From a virus, in IMG/VR virus record IMGVR_UViG_3300020171_000001, positions 93,288 through 157,287 of that record: a stretch of 64,000 nucleotides of DNA; one strand, given 5' to 3'. A model generated the notes under the pieces. The model searched no databases and had not been told where the DNA came from. It was given only the letters and a program-made list of their open reading frames with translations. Below, one piece after another: positions 17,497 to 26,712 of the stretch. Both the position numbers and the translations under genes were made by a program. Position 1 is the stretch's first letter; the number at the start of each line of letters is the position of its first letter.

Positions 17497-18321
17497 GTGG
17501 CACACCCGTTGTGGGCGCATCCTGGGACACGCGAGGGGCGCATTGCGCCTGTGCACAGCTCCGCCGCGGTCGGCTCCGGATACTCCTACGGCGTACCCTA
17601 TCTGTACTACGGGAGCTACTACGGGCTGTCCGCGCATGTCTTCTGCCTCGGCCGCGACATCATCCCGTTCTCCCTCCGACGGCTGCAGATTGGCGCCACG
17701 GCGTCTGTGGAGCAGTCCTTCGTCGTCACGACGGTGCACAAGTTCCTCCTGTTCGTCTGGCACATGCGCGTGCCTACCAGCCTCCCGGTGGCCCGCACGC
17801 TGGTCAGCAACGGCTCCGTGTCCTTCGTGGGGGGCTATCAACAGGCCGGGTGCCGCGGGCTCCTCAGCCCTGTCGATGGTCTTTCCGGCGTCATCCTCGA
17901 TGCCCCCGGGGCTCTGTCGCAATTCCAACTCAGCGACTTCGAGCAGTGGTGCACCATCAGCAACGCCACGGACCCGGTGAACGACGGGACGCATCGCATC
18001 GTGTGCCCGTCGCAGGATGGCACCGAGGCCGGGTACTTCGACCGGGCCGTGCTCGAGAACGTGAACCGGATGGGCGTTCCGGCGCCCGACACGGGGTCCA
18101 TGGTCGAGCGCCTGAACGACCCTGCAGTGACTATCCGGGTCCACGGGCTGCGCTGGGTCGCTCGGGCTTACTGTGACTGGGGCGCCGGTTGGCAAGCCCG
18201 TGTGGTGCTCCAGGAGCCCGTGGGTCGCAACCTGATCCGGAGTTCCATGGCCTTGCATGTCTCTCAGTACACGGGGCCTCTGGGCGTCAAGTTCGAGCTG
18301 ATGCTCGAGCGGGCAGAGTGA
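17497..18321 (+). CDS. Hypothetical tail-periphery protein
   Basis: A 274-aa protein with a GTG start. It has many Tyr and Gly early on (SGYSYGVPYLYYGSYYGLS), Cys at several positions, and a strand-rich remainder. No motif is recognised. It is encoded between a lectin-like candidate and the gpI-like protein and ends four bases before the next start, so it is very likely a virion or tail-fibre-attachment protein. The aromatic-rich segment could form a surface adhesive loop, but this is speculation. Confidence 0.5.
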   Translation: MAHPLWAHPGTREGRIAPVHSSAAVGSGYSYGVPYLYYGSYYGLSAHVFCLGRDIIPFSLRRLQIGATASVEQSFVVTTVHKFLLFVWHMRVPTSLPVARTLVSNGSVSFVGGYQQAGCRGLLSPVDGLSGVILDAPGALSQFQLSDFEQWCTISNATDPVNDGTHRIVCPSQDGTEAGYFDRAVLENVNRMGVPAPDTGSMVERLNDPAVTIRVHGLRWVARAYCDWGAGWQARVVLQEPVGRNLIRSSMALHVSQYTGPLGVKFELMLERAE

Positions 18322-18325
18322 GGAA

Positions 18326-20098
18326 ATGGCCGACGACACCCGGGTGACTGTCCCTGCCGTCTACACGGATGAGATCCGCGCGTGGGATCCTGCCGAGGCC
18401 CTGCTGGTGGTCAATCGGATACCCGACGCTGGCGAGACCGGCGTGCCGTGGGATCCGGACATCCGGTTCCAGGTCGTGTGCACCACGGGTAGTCCACTGG
18501 CGGCCGATACGCAGGTCTGGGTTCTTCGCGGGTCCACGGGCACCACTGTTCTGGCCGTGGACATGGCCGCTGGCGGTGTCCAGCCCGGGTACTCGGGGTC
18601 AGCGGCCTACCGGCAGTCCGTGGGCTCCGCGGTCCTTGACGAACTCGACGTGGCCATTGCCCCGGATATTGCGTTCGAGTCCATGGAGGTCGTTGGGATC
18701 CGCATCACGGCGGCGATCGGCGGGCAACCGAGCGAGACCACGAACTACGAATTCACGGTAGCCGACTACAACCATCCGGAGATCACGGAGATCGTCTGGC
18801 TCTCGGCCACACGGGCTCTTGTCCGACTGGACGAGGTGGCCCACGATGATTCGCTGTACCTGCTCTACGCCAAAGGGAACGTCGATATCCAGGGATCCGG
18901 TCATGTAATCGTCCGCGGCGCTTCGGATGAGGCCACGAGTATCTCCGCGGGGATGGCTCTGGAGGTCCGCGGGTCTGGCGCCACCGTCAACAACATGAGC
19001 GGCTTTGTGATCACGGCCACCGGCTCAGGCAACAGCGGGGCCCCGGGCTACCTCGATCTGGCCGGCGACGAGAGCAATACCGTGGAAGACACTGGCGTGG
19101 ATCGGGATAGCCAGGGGATCATTGAGGACCAGCGGGACCTCCGGTGCTCCATTGCCCGTATCGTTTTGACGGCCCGTCTGTCCAGCGAAGGGGCAACTGC
19201 AGAGAGCTACGCGGCGGAGCGCATACAGACCAGCTACGTCCCGCTGGTTCGGCAGATCTCGAAGGTTGCCTCAGAAGACCTCGCTGAGGGCCTCGCCTAC
19301 GGACAATGGCTCTACGTGGACTTCGATGAGCCCCTGTCCTTGGGACGGCTCTACACGCTAGCCTGGACCCTCGGGGACACACTGGGCAACTGGGGCGAGT
19401 CAACGTACATGTTCCAGATGCCACGGTTCGGTGTGGAGGAGGGCATCGATTTTTGGGCAAACGGCATCCAGTCTTCGCGGGACAAGGAAGCCGACCTTCG
19501 GGAGGGCACAGGGGCGCTTCGCCGCCTGTCTGTCATCTTGGGGGATGCGCTCTTGCTCCAGCGCTACTACGCGCAGCAGATGGTCCACCTGGACGACGCC
19601 GGTAAGTGCCCGGATGCCTGGGTCCCCTTCCTGCTCTACGACCGTGGAAACCCGTTCACGTTTGCCACGCAGTCTCTCCGGCTGGGCCGGCGCGTGGCCG
19701 AGTTCCTTCCCGATCTCCTTCGGGCCAAGGGGACAGCGGGGGCCATCGAAGTCTTCATTGCCCGCGTTCTCGGGATCCAGGGGTCCGCTGTGGCCTACTG
19801 GACGGCCGACAATTGGGTTCTGGGGAGCCCTGTCTTGGGTCGCCTGGGGCACACCACAGTGCTGTGCCCGTCGACGGCCTATGAGCGCAACTGCTGGGTG
19901 TTCTACAGCGCGCGTGACGTGACGGACGCAGAGGAGTCTATCATAGTTGAGATCTGCCGCTGGGCAGACCCCTTCAATTTGCACTTCCTGGGGGTCATTG
20001 AGCCCTCTGATGTTCAGGATGGCTCCCTGGTCCCCGGCGGCGGCTACTGGGTCCTGGGGACATCGGTGCTGGGCAGTAGTACAATCCTGTCGCCCTGA
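18326..20098 (+). CDS. gpI-like tail/baseplate protein
   Basis: The 590-aa protein starts after a Shine-Dalgarno (GTGAGGAA). The N-terminal half has Ig-like strand patterns (IRAWDPAEALLVVNRIPDAGETGV, ITAAIGGQPSETTNYEFTVADYN). The C-terminal half carries the pattern of P2 gpI-like tail proteins: LLQRYYAQQMVHLDDAGKCPD, then LRLGRRVAEFLPDLLRAKGTAGAIEVFIARVLGI, then WVLGSPVLGR and an ending with WVLGTSVLG. GpI proteins join the J-type wedge to the tail fibres. The long Ig-like N-terminal addition is unusual for gpI and may make this a fusion of an adhesin module and gpI. Confidence 0.6.
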   Translation: MADDTRVTVPAVYTDEIRAWDPAEALLVVNRIPDAGETGVPWDPDIRFQVVCTTGSPLAADTQVWVLRGSTGTTVLAVDMAAGGVQPGYSGSAAYRQSVGSAVLDELDVAIAPDIAFESMEVVGIRITAAIGGQPSETTNYEFTVADYNHPEITEIVWLSATRALVRLDEVAHDDSLYLLYAKGNVDIQGSGHVIVRGASDEATSISAGMALEVRGSGATVNNMSGFVITATGSGNSGAPGYLDLAGDESNTVEDTGVDRDSQGIIEDQRDLRCSIARIVLTARLSSEGATAESYAAERIQTSYVPLVRQISKVASEDLAEGLAYGQWLYVDFDEPLSLGRLYTLAWTLGDTLGNWGESTYMFQMPRFGVEEGIDFWANGIQSSRDKEADLREGTGALRRLSVILGDALLLQRYYAQQMVHLDDAGKCPDAWVPFLLYDRGNPFTFATQSLRLGRRVAEFLPDLLRAKGTAGAIEVFIARVLGIQGSAVAYWTADNWVLGSPVLGRLGHTTVLCPSTAYERNCWVFYSARDVTDAEESIIVEICRWADPFNLHFLGVIEPSDVQDGSLVPGGGYWVLGTSVLGSSTILSP

Positions 20099-20120
20099 AA
20101 AGACGGGCTCGAGGTAGCAG

Positions 20121-21953
20121 ATGGACCGATTCGATTTCTACGCAGGGCAGATAGTCACACAGGCCGACCTCGATCAAGCCTTTACCGACTGTGAGGTGTC
20201 CGAGGGGCACCTTGCCACAGACGGCGGTATGATTCAGGTCGACTCGGGCGCATCACCTGGGCCCACGGCCCTCGGCGGCATCCTGTCTGGGCTGGTGATC
20301 AGCGCGTCCGCTGGCGTGGACAAAGCCACTATCACGGCAGGCGTCGCACGCGACGAGACAGGGCGCCGTATCACGCTTCCGTCGGGGGCCACGGTGTCAC
20401 TGACCAAGGCCGGCGCCACGGACGAGGGTGACATCGTGGATGCTCTGCCGGCCTCCGGCGCGAGCATCGCGGCCTCGTGCCCGATCGGGCGGCAGATCGT
20501 GGCATCGCTGTTCATCGTGGCCGACGAGCACCTGTCGCTTCTGGAGCAGGACGAGACCGAAACCTGGGTCTACACTCGGCGGGAGGACTCGTTTCACTTC
20601 ACCGTCGAGATCGGCACGTCCTTCGACCCCGCAGCGGTACCGGATCCGATCGTCGTGTCGGCTCTGGCCAACGGCAAGGTCCTCCTCGCCGACATCCTGC
20701 TGACCAACAACGCAGGAACCATGGTGGCCATAGCCGGGGGCGTCTGCACGTGCGACCGCGATTGGGACCTCCTCGGCGGCAACTACGCCAAGGCGAACGG
20801 GCGGCGCAGCGATGCCATCGCTTTTGAAGGTTCCAATGCCGACTTCCCGCAGCTCGGCTCCGTCAACTACCTGCGAGCGCCCACCGTGCGCAAGGCCCTC
20901 TACGACATGATGGCCATGCTACAGGACAACGCCTCCGGCTTCCCAGGGGCCTACAACGTGGGTGCCATCGCCGAGACCGGCGCCGGCCTGCTCCACGAAG
21001 CCATCGTGGCCAAGACGCTTACCAAGGGCAATGTCTCCGTCCAGCTCCTGGAACTGCTCAACGCCGTCAACACCAAGCTGTCCCGCGGTGGAGACACTAT
21101 CCAGCCCCAGGCGGGTGTAGACGGCCTCGTGCTGGATCCCTCGGTGATGACGGACACGCAAGCCCTCTTGAGCATCCTGTCTCTGAGCAATGCCGGAGCT
21201 GCACCGTTTCTACGTGTCAGTGGCTCTCGCGGCCACCTGTGTTTGCCGCACCCACTGTATGAGGATTTCAACTGGATCGGGCCCGCCGCCGGTTCTCTGA
21301 CGTTCTCTGGAGAAACTGACGAGTGGGGCACCACGGTAATCGGCGGTGGTGGTTCCATCGGCTTGCAAACCAGTGTCCCAGGCGGAGTTCTTATCTTTGT
21401 CACAAGCGGTGGGGCCAACGACGGTATAACCCTGGCCTCGGGCTACAACACAGCGACGGGGGTCTCCCACGGGCGCTGGAACTGCGGCGCTGCGCCTTGG
21501 GCCATCTTCGGAATCCGATTCCGCATTCCGGCTATCGGGTCCATGAATGACCTCAAGCTCAACTTCGGATTGTCTACTTTCGGCGGGAGTAGCTCTGCCA
21601 GTCTACTGTACAACGACGACACGGCAGGCGGCACGCCCAACAAGAACTTGTACATTGTCTGCGCGGACAGCATCGGGGGCAGCGGCGCAGCGCCCCTCGG
21701 AGAGCTATCCCAGGACACCTGGTACACGGCGCGTATCGCTGTGCTAGGGGACACCTCTGTGGTGGGGCAACTCGCAGAAGAGGGGGCAATGCCTGGCCCC
21801 GAGGTCTTCGCCCCGCCCCCCGGGGGTACCATGGCGGATAGCCACTATTCGGCTGTAGCAGGTATCATCGGAACCACAGGCGTGGCTGCACGGACACTGG
21901 AGGTAGACTGGATCTATGCTGCCGATGGCTACCTGCCACCGGACATGAGGTAA
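20121..21953 (+). CDS. Tail fibre or baseplate-attached fibre candidate
   Basis: A 610-aa protein opening MDRFDFYAGQIVTQADLDQAF, the type of start seen in phage fibre and baseplate-tip proteins that dock on the baseplate. Residues about 40-230 are strand-rich (ILSGLVISASAGVDKATITAGVARDETGRRITLPSGATVSL). The C-terminal part (about 350-600) is Gly/Ser-rich with jelly-roll-like strands and aromatic residues, suiting receptor recognition. It is preceded by a GAGG-like Shine-Dalgarno. It is the best receptor-binding candidate in the block, though no enzymatic depolymerase motif is visible. Confidence 0.6.
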   Translation: MDRFDFYAGQIVTQADLDQAFTDCEVSEGHLATDGGMIQVDSGASPGPTALGGILSGLVISASAGVDKATITAGVARDETGRRITLPSGATVSLTKAGATDEGDIVDALPASGASIAASCPIGRQIVASLFIVADEHLSLLEQDETETWVYTRREDSFHFTVEIGTSFDPAAVPDPIVVSALANGKVLLADILLTNNAGTMVAIAGGVCTCDRDWDLLGGNYAKANGRRSDAIAFEGSNADFPQLGSVNYLRAPTVRKALYDMMAMLQDNASGFPGAYNVGAIAETGAGLLHEAIVAKTLTKGNVSVQLLELLNAVNTKLSRGGDTIQPQAGVDGLVLDPSVMTDTQALLSILSLSNAGAAPFLRVSGSRGHLCLPHPLYEDFNWIGPAAGSLTFSGETDEWGTTVIGGGGSIGLQTSVPGGVLIFVTSGGANDGITLASGYNTATGVSHGRWNCGAAPWAIFGIRFRIPAIGSMNDLKLNFGLSTFGGSSSASLLYNDDTAGGTPNKNLYIVCADSIGGSGAAPLGELSQDTWYTARIAVLGDTSVVGQLAEEGAMPGPEVFAPPPGGTMADSHYSAVAGIIGTTGVAARTLEVDWIYAADGYLPPDMR

Positions 21954-21957
21954 CGCC

Positions 21958-22236
21958 ATGCCACTGATTGATTGTCGAGTGAGCGTGAAGGAACAGACCC
22001 TGGAGACCCTCCAGGGACTCCGCCAGGGCCCGCGAACGCGCATGAAGTTGGCCTACAAGGACCGGCCGGATCTCACCTTCATCGTCCAGGGAGACCTCCC
22101 GAGCCAGTGCCAGCGTGCCGCGCAGGATGCTGCCCGGCAGCGCTTCGGCCACACGCATGACATCCTGTCCGTGAACATCACTGATGCGCGGGGCCGCGCG
22201 GTTGCCGTGGTCATCAAGCCCCGCGTCGTGGGATAG
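21958..22236 (+). CDS. Small hypothetical protein after the fibre gene
   Basis: A 92-aa protein (MPLIDCRVSVKEQTLETLQGLRQGPRT), start four bases after the fibre stop. It has a helical N-terminus, then SQCQRAAQDAARQRFGHTHDILSVNI. It could be a fibre-assembly chaperone, as often encoded right after fibre genes, but no family is recognised. Confidence 0.5.
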   Translation: MPLIDCRVSVKEQTLETLQGLRQGPRTRMKLAYKDRPDLTFIVQGDLPSQCQRAAQDAARQRFGHTHDILSVNITDARGRAVAVVIKPRVVG

Positions 22237-22243
22237 CGGTCCC

Positions 22244-22765
22244 GTGTCCTACGCCTACGCAGCTCTCAAGGTTGCGCTGCAGGCCGCTGCCGACATCCTG
22301 GGGCGTGCAGCGCAGGTTGCTCTTGGGTCTCCCGACGAGGTCGAGTACCCGACGTATGGCCTGTCCCGCGCTACCCGGGACACGGGGCAGATGTGGGCTA
22401 CTGGTGAGTCCCCAGTAGACCTGGTCTTGCAGGGGCTAGGGGCCGAGTTCGACCGGGCGGCCGTGGCCTGGGCCATGGTGAAGACCCAGGCGGCGGGGGT
22501 GCCGCCCACGATTTCGGCACAAAGTCGAATAGCCAACGTGTCCAAGGACGAGGTCAACGACCAGATCACGGTGACGTTCGCTGTCCCGTTTCTTTCCTCA
22601 GAAGGGATCGTCCCTTGGGCCTTCCCCAGCATCGTCGCCGGGTGCCCTCGGCTTGTCGGCATCAATACAGGCCAGATGACCCTCGAGTTCATCGACCCGG
22701 TCACCGGCCTCAAGCTCGGGATCAACAGCCGGAACATCCGGTTGTTTGCCATCGGCGCTGTCTGA
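22244..22765 (+). CDS. Last tail-block gene, hypothetical
   Basis: A 173-aa protein starting at GTG 22244 (SYAYAALKVALQAAADILGRAAQVALG), seven bases after the preceding stop. The second half is strand-like (DQITVTFAVPFLSSEGIVPWAF, then GQMTLEFIDPVTGLKLGINSRNIRLFAIGAV). The product is not recognised. It closes the rightward tail transcript; its stop lies inside a strong hairpin, and its last 168 bases are overlapped by a leftward gene on the other strand. Confidence 0.55.
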   Translation: MSYAYAALKVALQAAADILGRAAQVALGSPDEVEYPTYGLSRATRDTGQMWATGESPVDLVLQGLGAEFDRAAVAWAMVKTQAAGVPPTISAQSRIANVSKDEVNDQITVTFAVPFLSSEGIVPWAFPSIVAGCPRLVGINTGQMTLEFIDPVTGLKLGINSRNIRLFAIGAV

Positions 22766-23218
22766 CCTCGGAGTGCTCTCCGGGGCCCAGGTCAGTTCTG
22801 GGTCCCCGGCGCCACGAACCAGAGCAACGAGCTGCCGTTTGCCCCCCGGCCCCGCCGGGCCCAGCACCACGACGCGCGTCATGGCCACCCAGGCCGTCAA
22901 GATCGGCGGCTCGTCGAATGGCAGGAGCTGGCACAGCGGCGCAGCCTGCGCAAGGGCCTGCGACAGGCCCGGGTGGACGGCAAGACGCAGGTCCCGGTGC
23001 AAGAGACCGAGGAGTTCAAGACGTCGCCAGAGCATGTGGACCCACGCCGTGCCCATGACCAGGGCCTCGGGCGTCTGGATGACCAAGGTCCCATGGGGTA
23101 TACGGAGCACGATGCCCAGGTGAGACTGGTCGCCCACAGCTGATACCTCCCTGAGGCCGCAGGGGAGCTCCAGGGCGCCGAAGTCTTCTGGCGGGGCTCC
23201 AGTATGCTCTATGGGCAT
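22598..23218 (-). CDS. Hypothetical protein with a C-terminal end antisense to the tail operon
   Basis: A 206-aa frame starting MPIEHTGAPPEDFGALELP with a 10-base overlap of the upstream gene's stop. The first 150 residues look real, including SHLGIVLRIPHGTLVIQTPEALV and PAGPGGKRQLVALVRGAGDPE. The last 55 residues are the exact antisense of a secure rightward gene and are rich in Asp, Pro and Ala, so the true C-terminus may be reading through overlapping DNA. Function is unknown. Confidence 0.45.
   Translation of the reverse strand: MPIEHTGAPPEDFGALELPCGLREVSAVGDQSHLGIVLRIPHGTLVIQTPEALVMGTAWVHMLWRRLELLGLLHRDLRLAVHPGLSQALAQAAPLCQLLPFDEPPILTAWVAMTRVVVLGPAGPGGKRQLVALVRGAGDPELTWAPESTPRSDSADGKQPDVPAVDPELEAGDRVDELEGHLACIDADKPRAPGDDAGEGPRDDPF
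22762..22795. terminator. Stem-loop at the convergence of the two operons
   Basis: CTGACCT (22762-22768) pairs with AGGTCAG (22789-22795), with an inner CGGAG/CTCCG stem (22769-22773 and 22778-22782). The stop codon of the rightward gene is inside it. No long U-run follows, so it may be a weak or bidirectional terminator, or a protective 3' hairpin. Confidence 0.45.
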
Positions 23219-23634
23219 GGACGGCACTTCCAGGCCACGTAGCGCGCTACCAGCGATACAAGCGGCTCAGGCTTCGATGTGCTTCGGAAGGACAGCGCGT
23301 CCCACGGGTACCGCAGGGGGTAGACCTCGCTGAAGCCCGCCTGGTGGCCCATCATCTCTTGGAGCAGACTCAGGCCGTTGGCCCCTTGCGCTACAGCTAC
23401 GTTGAACATACCGAACACGAGCTTGGTACCGGCCAGCGGGTCATGGTTGCCCACGACGCCTGCCCGGTGCTCGCAATCGCCGTGCAGGGTGATATGGCAG
23501 GGGGCGCCTTCTTTGGTTGCGTAGACCACTCGGATGTTCCACCGACGGTCCAGATCGTCTTGCACCGCAAAAGAGCCCACGGTGGTCTGCACAGAATCAA
23601 GCTCAGGCATGGCCCCTGGACGCAGCTCGGACAT
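23209..23634 (-). CDS. Hypothetical protein
   Basis: A 141-aa product, MSELRPGAMPELDSVQTT, with a plausible central domain (RWNIRVVYATKEGAPCHITLHGDCEHRAGVVGNHDPLAG) containing two Cys and three His that could bind a metal. It overlaps the downstream gene by 10 bases. No family is recognised. The alternative start at MPELDS nine residues in has an AGGGG close by. It lies at the distal end of the DNA metabolism operon. Confidence 0.5.
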   Translation of the reverse strand: MSELRPGAMPELDSVQTTVGSFAVQDDLDRRWNIRVVYATKEGAPCHITLHGDCEHRAGVVGNHDPLAGTKLVFGMFNVAVAQGANGLSLLQEMMGHQAGFSEVYPLRYPWDALSFRSTSKPEPLVSLVARYVAWKCRPCP

Positions 23635-23744
23635 TCAGGGCCTGGAGGGCACCGGGTCCCGTTGGGGAGCTGGACAATGGCAGAGCTGCTGAAGCCAGTG
23701 AGCAGCAACCTGCAGTGTCTGCTGGGGGGCCCGACCTGTCAAGT
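23635..23744. other. Short gap after the deoxynucleoside kinase gene
   Basis: No gene fits here. On the - strand a TTGACAGG word occurs (TTGACA at 23742-23737), resembling the -35 words at other promoters of this phage, but the matching -10 (GACACT) is poor, so a promoter is only a weak possibility. Confidence 0.25.
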
Positions 23745-24455
23745 TCAAAGGGACCGGCGGTGAATGTCCAGGAAGGGATCCGGGGGGGACACTGCGTGGA
23801 TACGCGTGGCAAGGTCTTGGACGGTTTGCTCCCGGATCTCCGGTGTGTCCCGGTTGGCGCTCCAGGGAACGTCCAGGATCGCTACGCCTTGGCGGCGTAG
23901 GACATCGACCATGAAGTCGATCTCACGGTCCAGGGCCTGTAGGTATTCCAGGGAGACGGCAGACTCGCAGGCTCGACCGGTCTGCTTCTCCATGCGGGAG
24001 ATGATGCGCTCCCGGCAGACCACGGGGGAGGACAGGATCCGGATGCACACGGTGGGCAGCAGCACCATGGTGGTCATGGCCTTGTAAATCGCTTGGTATG
24101 TATCGAACTCCCGCGCCGAGAGCGTGTCCATGGCAAGCTGCAAACGTGCAAAACACGTATCCCCGTAGAAGCTACGGTCGATGAGCGCGAGCCCGTAGCC
24201 CTGCAGTGCATGCCACTGCGCGTGGAGGTGCATGCGGAGCCGGAGTCCGAGCAGGTGAATCTGCATGGTCATGGCCCACCGCTGTGGGTCTGCGTAGAAG
24301 TCCGCCAAGTACGGATTGGCGTTGTTTTGCTCATCTGGCTCTTGGAGCACCAGCGTCTTTGGCCCCAGAGCCTGCCCCAGCTCGGCAACCAGTGTGCTCT
24401 TCCCGCTGCTGATCAGGCCTTCGACGACGATGACCTTGCTACTCCCGATGTGCAT
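23745..24455 (-). CDS. Deoxynucleoside kinase family protein
   Basis: This 236-aa protein has the dNK/dGK-type layout. The P-loop is GLISSGKST (residues 13-21). Then come LQEPDEQNNANPYLADFYADPQRWAMTMQIHLLGLRLRMH (EP and the QxxxLxxR-like substrate helix), the DRSFYGDTCFA motif (a DRS Asp-Arg-Ser like that of the family), and the lid region IISRMEKQTGRACE followed by SLEYLQALD. It phosphorylates deoxynucleosides to dNMPs for phage DNA synthesis. Start MHIGSSKVIV is chosen because GGAGG precedes it; the longer frame runs into the polymerase gene. It follows the DNA polymerase gene by 19 bases. Confidence 0.8.
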   Translation of the reverse strand: MHIGSSKVIVVEGLISSGKSTLVAELGQALGPKTLVLQEPDEQNNANPYLADFYADPQRWAMTMQIHLLGLRLRMHLHAQWHALQGYGLALIDRSFYGDTCFARLQLAMDTLSAREFDTYQAIYKAMTTMVLLPTVCIRILSSPVVCRERIISRMEKQTGRACESAVSLEYLQALDREIDFMVDVLRRQGVAILDVPWSANRDTPEIREQTVQDLATRIHAVSPPDPFLDIHRRSL

Positions 24456-24474
24456 GAGGACCTCCGCTTCCGTT

Positions 24475-26712
24475 TCATTTTGCTTCGTACAGTGATTTCC
24501 CGGTGCTGGGCTCTGCATCGAGGTAGATAGTGCCATAGGCCGTTTCCATGGGCGTGTTGCCGAAGTGCTTCATGAAGACCCTGGCCACGTCCTCGGCATC
24601 GTTCTCCCTCGCTAGGAAGACGGCTTGGTCGTGCCCGTGGAAGATGCAGTGCGCAGAGTTTCCTGGTCTCGCGTCGAGTTCCCACTGCGTCTGGCACATC
24701 TCGGAGGTCACGATCTCCGCGCCTCGGCACTGGATCCTCCAATTCGCAAACTCTGTGACAGGCGGGGGCATGACCGGCGAGTACCTCCGGCGACCGAAGG
24801 GTGGGATCTCCATGAAGCCTTGGCGCTTGACCAGGTCGATCTCTTGCTCGTGCTTCTCGTAGATCTCGTGGAAGAGCCCATGGAAGAGCCCTCGGTGGAT
24901 CTCTCGGACGAGATCCAGGGTCATCATCCGGCGGAGTTCCATGTCAACACGCTTGTTTTCTCGACTGGTACGCCAGATCTTCTCCGGGCCTCCAAGATAG
25001 AAGCCGCAGAACTCCACGTTCTTGGTGACCTTGCGGATTTTGTCTCGCTCCTCCGGCGTCTTCCGCTCCCAGTAGTCCCTGCCAAAGACGTTGACCGCCG
25101 CGAACGTGTGCGGGTCGACCTTCCGGCAGAAGTAGCTCGCTGGTTCCACTTTGCCCTGGATGACCTCGATGAGGGCTTTGCAGTCGGCTGCCCCTGCGTT
25201 CAACCGGAGTTCCAGATTGTTCTTGTCGCTGCCGACCAGGCACCAGCCGGGGGGCGCTTCGAAGAACTTCCTGTCGTCTTCTCGCTGATTTGCGACGTTG
25301 GGAGAACTTGTGAATCGGATGCCCTTCTGGTCAAACGGTTTCCACTTGGTGTACAGGACACGGTGCTCGCCAGTCCCCACGATGGCCGCTGCGTAGGCCC
25401 CGCACACGCGGTTGGTGACGACCTGCATCAGATCTTCAGTCAGGTCCTCCGGGCCGAAGTCCACGTGGTCGATTGGGTTGTTGTTGCGGTCGACGATGTT
25501 GAACGTGCCAAGGTCCGCGAGGCTGCCGCCGGCCTCTTCGACCTTCTTCCGTTCTTCGTCTGGGTCATCCTGGTAGCATGTTGCGTAGGCCTTGCTCTCC
25601 TCATCGAGAGCAACCAACATGGCCACGAACGGGTGCTCGATGTGATCGATGATCGCACGATAGCCTGTGGAGGGATCACCCCGGGCTTTGGTCGTTGCCG
25701 TGGGCACAAGCCCCAGGTTCCAGGGCGCCTGGGCGTACTTGGCGCCGAACAGTGCTTCCTGCTTGTCCGCGGGCTTGCGTGGTGAAAAGTCGGGCCAATC
25801 GAGCCATTCCCGCATGCGCTTGCGCAGGGCCAGCATGAACTTGAGCTTTTCCACGCCCATGGCCCGGCGCTTGACCATGTTGACTGGGATCCCAGTATTC
25901 TCCATGGTCCTGGCCAACTCAGCATAGCTGTTCTGCCAGAAGATGAGTTCGTCGGACATGCCCCGGGCATGGATGTGCTCCGTCAGTCTGGGCACGAGCT
26001 GCACCGTGTAGAGCGCGTCCTTGGCATTGTAGATGAGGAGCTTCCAAGGGTTATGGATTTTGACGCCGAAGCCCTCGTTGGACTTGTACTCCAGCTTCCA
26101 CGGGCCAACCTGCAGATAGGTGTGGCCCATGAATCCGAGGTCATGCGGGATATCCGGTTGGACCAGGTGGTGCAGGCCCATGGTGTCGCAGATTGGCCCG
26201 CGGACCCGGAGACCCTTGCGGTCGAGGACGCCCATGTCGAAGGGTGCGTTCTGGAAGATCTTGGTGATCTGCTCATCGGTCAAGATCTGGCGGAGCAGGA
26301 CCAAGAGCTCGAGTTCCAGGGCCTCGGGTAGCAGTCGGAGGTCGAGCAGAGGGAACGCCACGGCGACGTTATTCGGAGCGCCCTCCGCGATAGCAATGGA
26401 GTGGAGCCTGCATTTGGCATAGTCAAGGGACGTGGATTCCACGTCCACGGCAAGCGCAGGTTTGGCTTGCAGCCAGTAGCGCATCCAGGACTTCGCCGTC
26501 TCGAAGTACGTCATGAAGTCCACGGGGCCCCCCGGGAGCAGGCAGACCAAGTGCTCCTCGTGCTGACGTCCGTGCTCTGACATCTCGTATGCCTTGAGAT
26601 AGTCCATCCGGATGCAGTCTGTGATGGGCTTGATTCCCCGGATGTCTCCGTGCTTGGATTCTGCCGCGGCATGGAAGAAGGACGCGAGGTGGACCGTTGG
26701 AACGACGAGCAT
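24475..26712 (-). CDS. Family A DNA polymerase (3'-5' exonuclease and polymerase domains)
   Basis: A 745-aa polymerase replicating phage DNA. Exonuclease motifs: LAVDVESTSLD (Exo I, DxE), FQNAPFDMGVLD (Exo II) and IYNAKDALYTVQL (Exo III, YxxxD). Polymerase motifs: LVGSDKNNLELRLNAG (motif A, catalytic Asp kept but DYSQ replaced by DKNN), IRKVTKNVEFCGFYLGG (motif B with Arg, Lys, Phe and Tyr in the right spacing), and FHGHDQAVF (motif C, HDQ instead of HDE). There is no 5'-3' exonuclease domain. Its ATG shares one base with the upstream stop (TGATG), fixing the start. The Phe in motif B is the normal pol I type. Confidence 0.88.
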   Translation of the reverse strand: MLVVPTVHLASFFHAAAESKHGDIRGIKPITDCIRMDYLKAYEMSEHGRQHEEHLVCLLPGGPVDFMTYFETAKSWMRYWLQAKPALAVDVESTSLDYAKCRLHSIAIAEGAPNNVAVAFPLLDLRLLPEALELELLVLLRQILTDEQITKIFQNAPFDMGVLDRKGLRVRGPICDTMGLHHLVQPDIPHDLGFMGHTYLQVGPWKLEYKSNEGFGVKIHNPWKLLIYNAKDALYTVQLVPRLTEHIHARGMSDELIFWQNSYAELARTMENTGIPVNMVKRRAMGVEKLKFMLALRKRMREWLDWPDFSPRKPADKQEALFGAKYAQAPWNLGLVPTATTKARGDPSTGYRAIIDHIEHPFVAMLVALDEESKAYATCYQDDPDEERKKVEEAGGSLADLGTFNIVDRNNNPIDHVDFGPEDLTEDLMQVVTNRVCGAYAAAIVGTGEHRVLYTKWKPFDQKGIRFTSSPNVANQREDDRKFFEAPPGWCLVGSDKNNLELRLNAGAADCKALIEVIQGKVEPASYFCRKVDPHTFAAVNVFGRDYWERKTPEERDKIRKVTKNVEFCGFYLGGPEKIWRTSRENKRVDMELRRMMTLDLVREIHRGLFHGLFHEIYEKHEQEIDLVKRQGFMEIPPFGRRRYSPVMPPPVTEFANWRIQCRGAEIVTSEMCQTQWELDARPGNSAHCIFHGHDQAVFLARENDAEDVARVFMKHFGNTPMETAYGTIYLDAEPSTGKSLYEAK

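Noticed and set aside
24625-25785. A 386-codon + frame over the DNA polymerase gene
   Set aside because: It is the antisense of conserved polymerase motifs; no start signal and no protein family.
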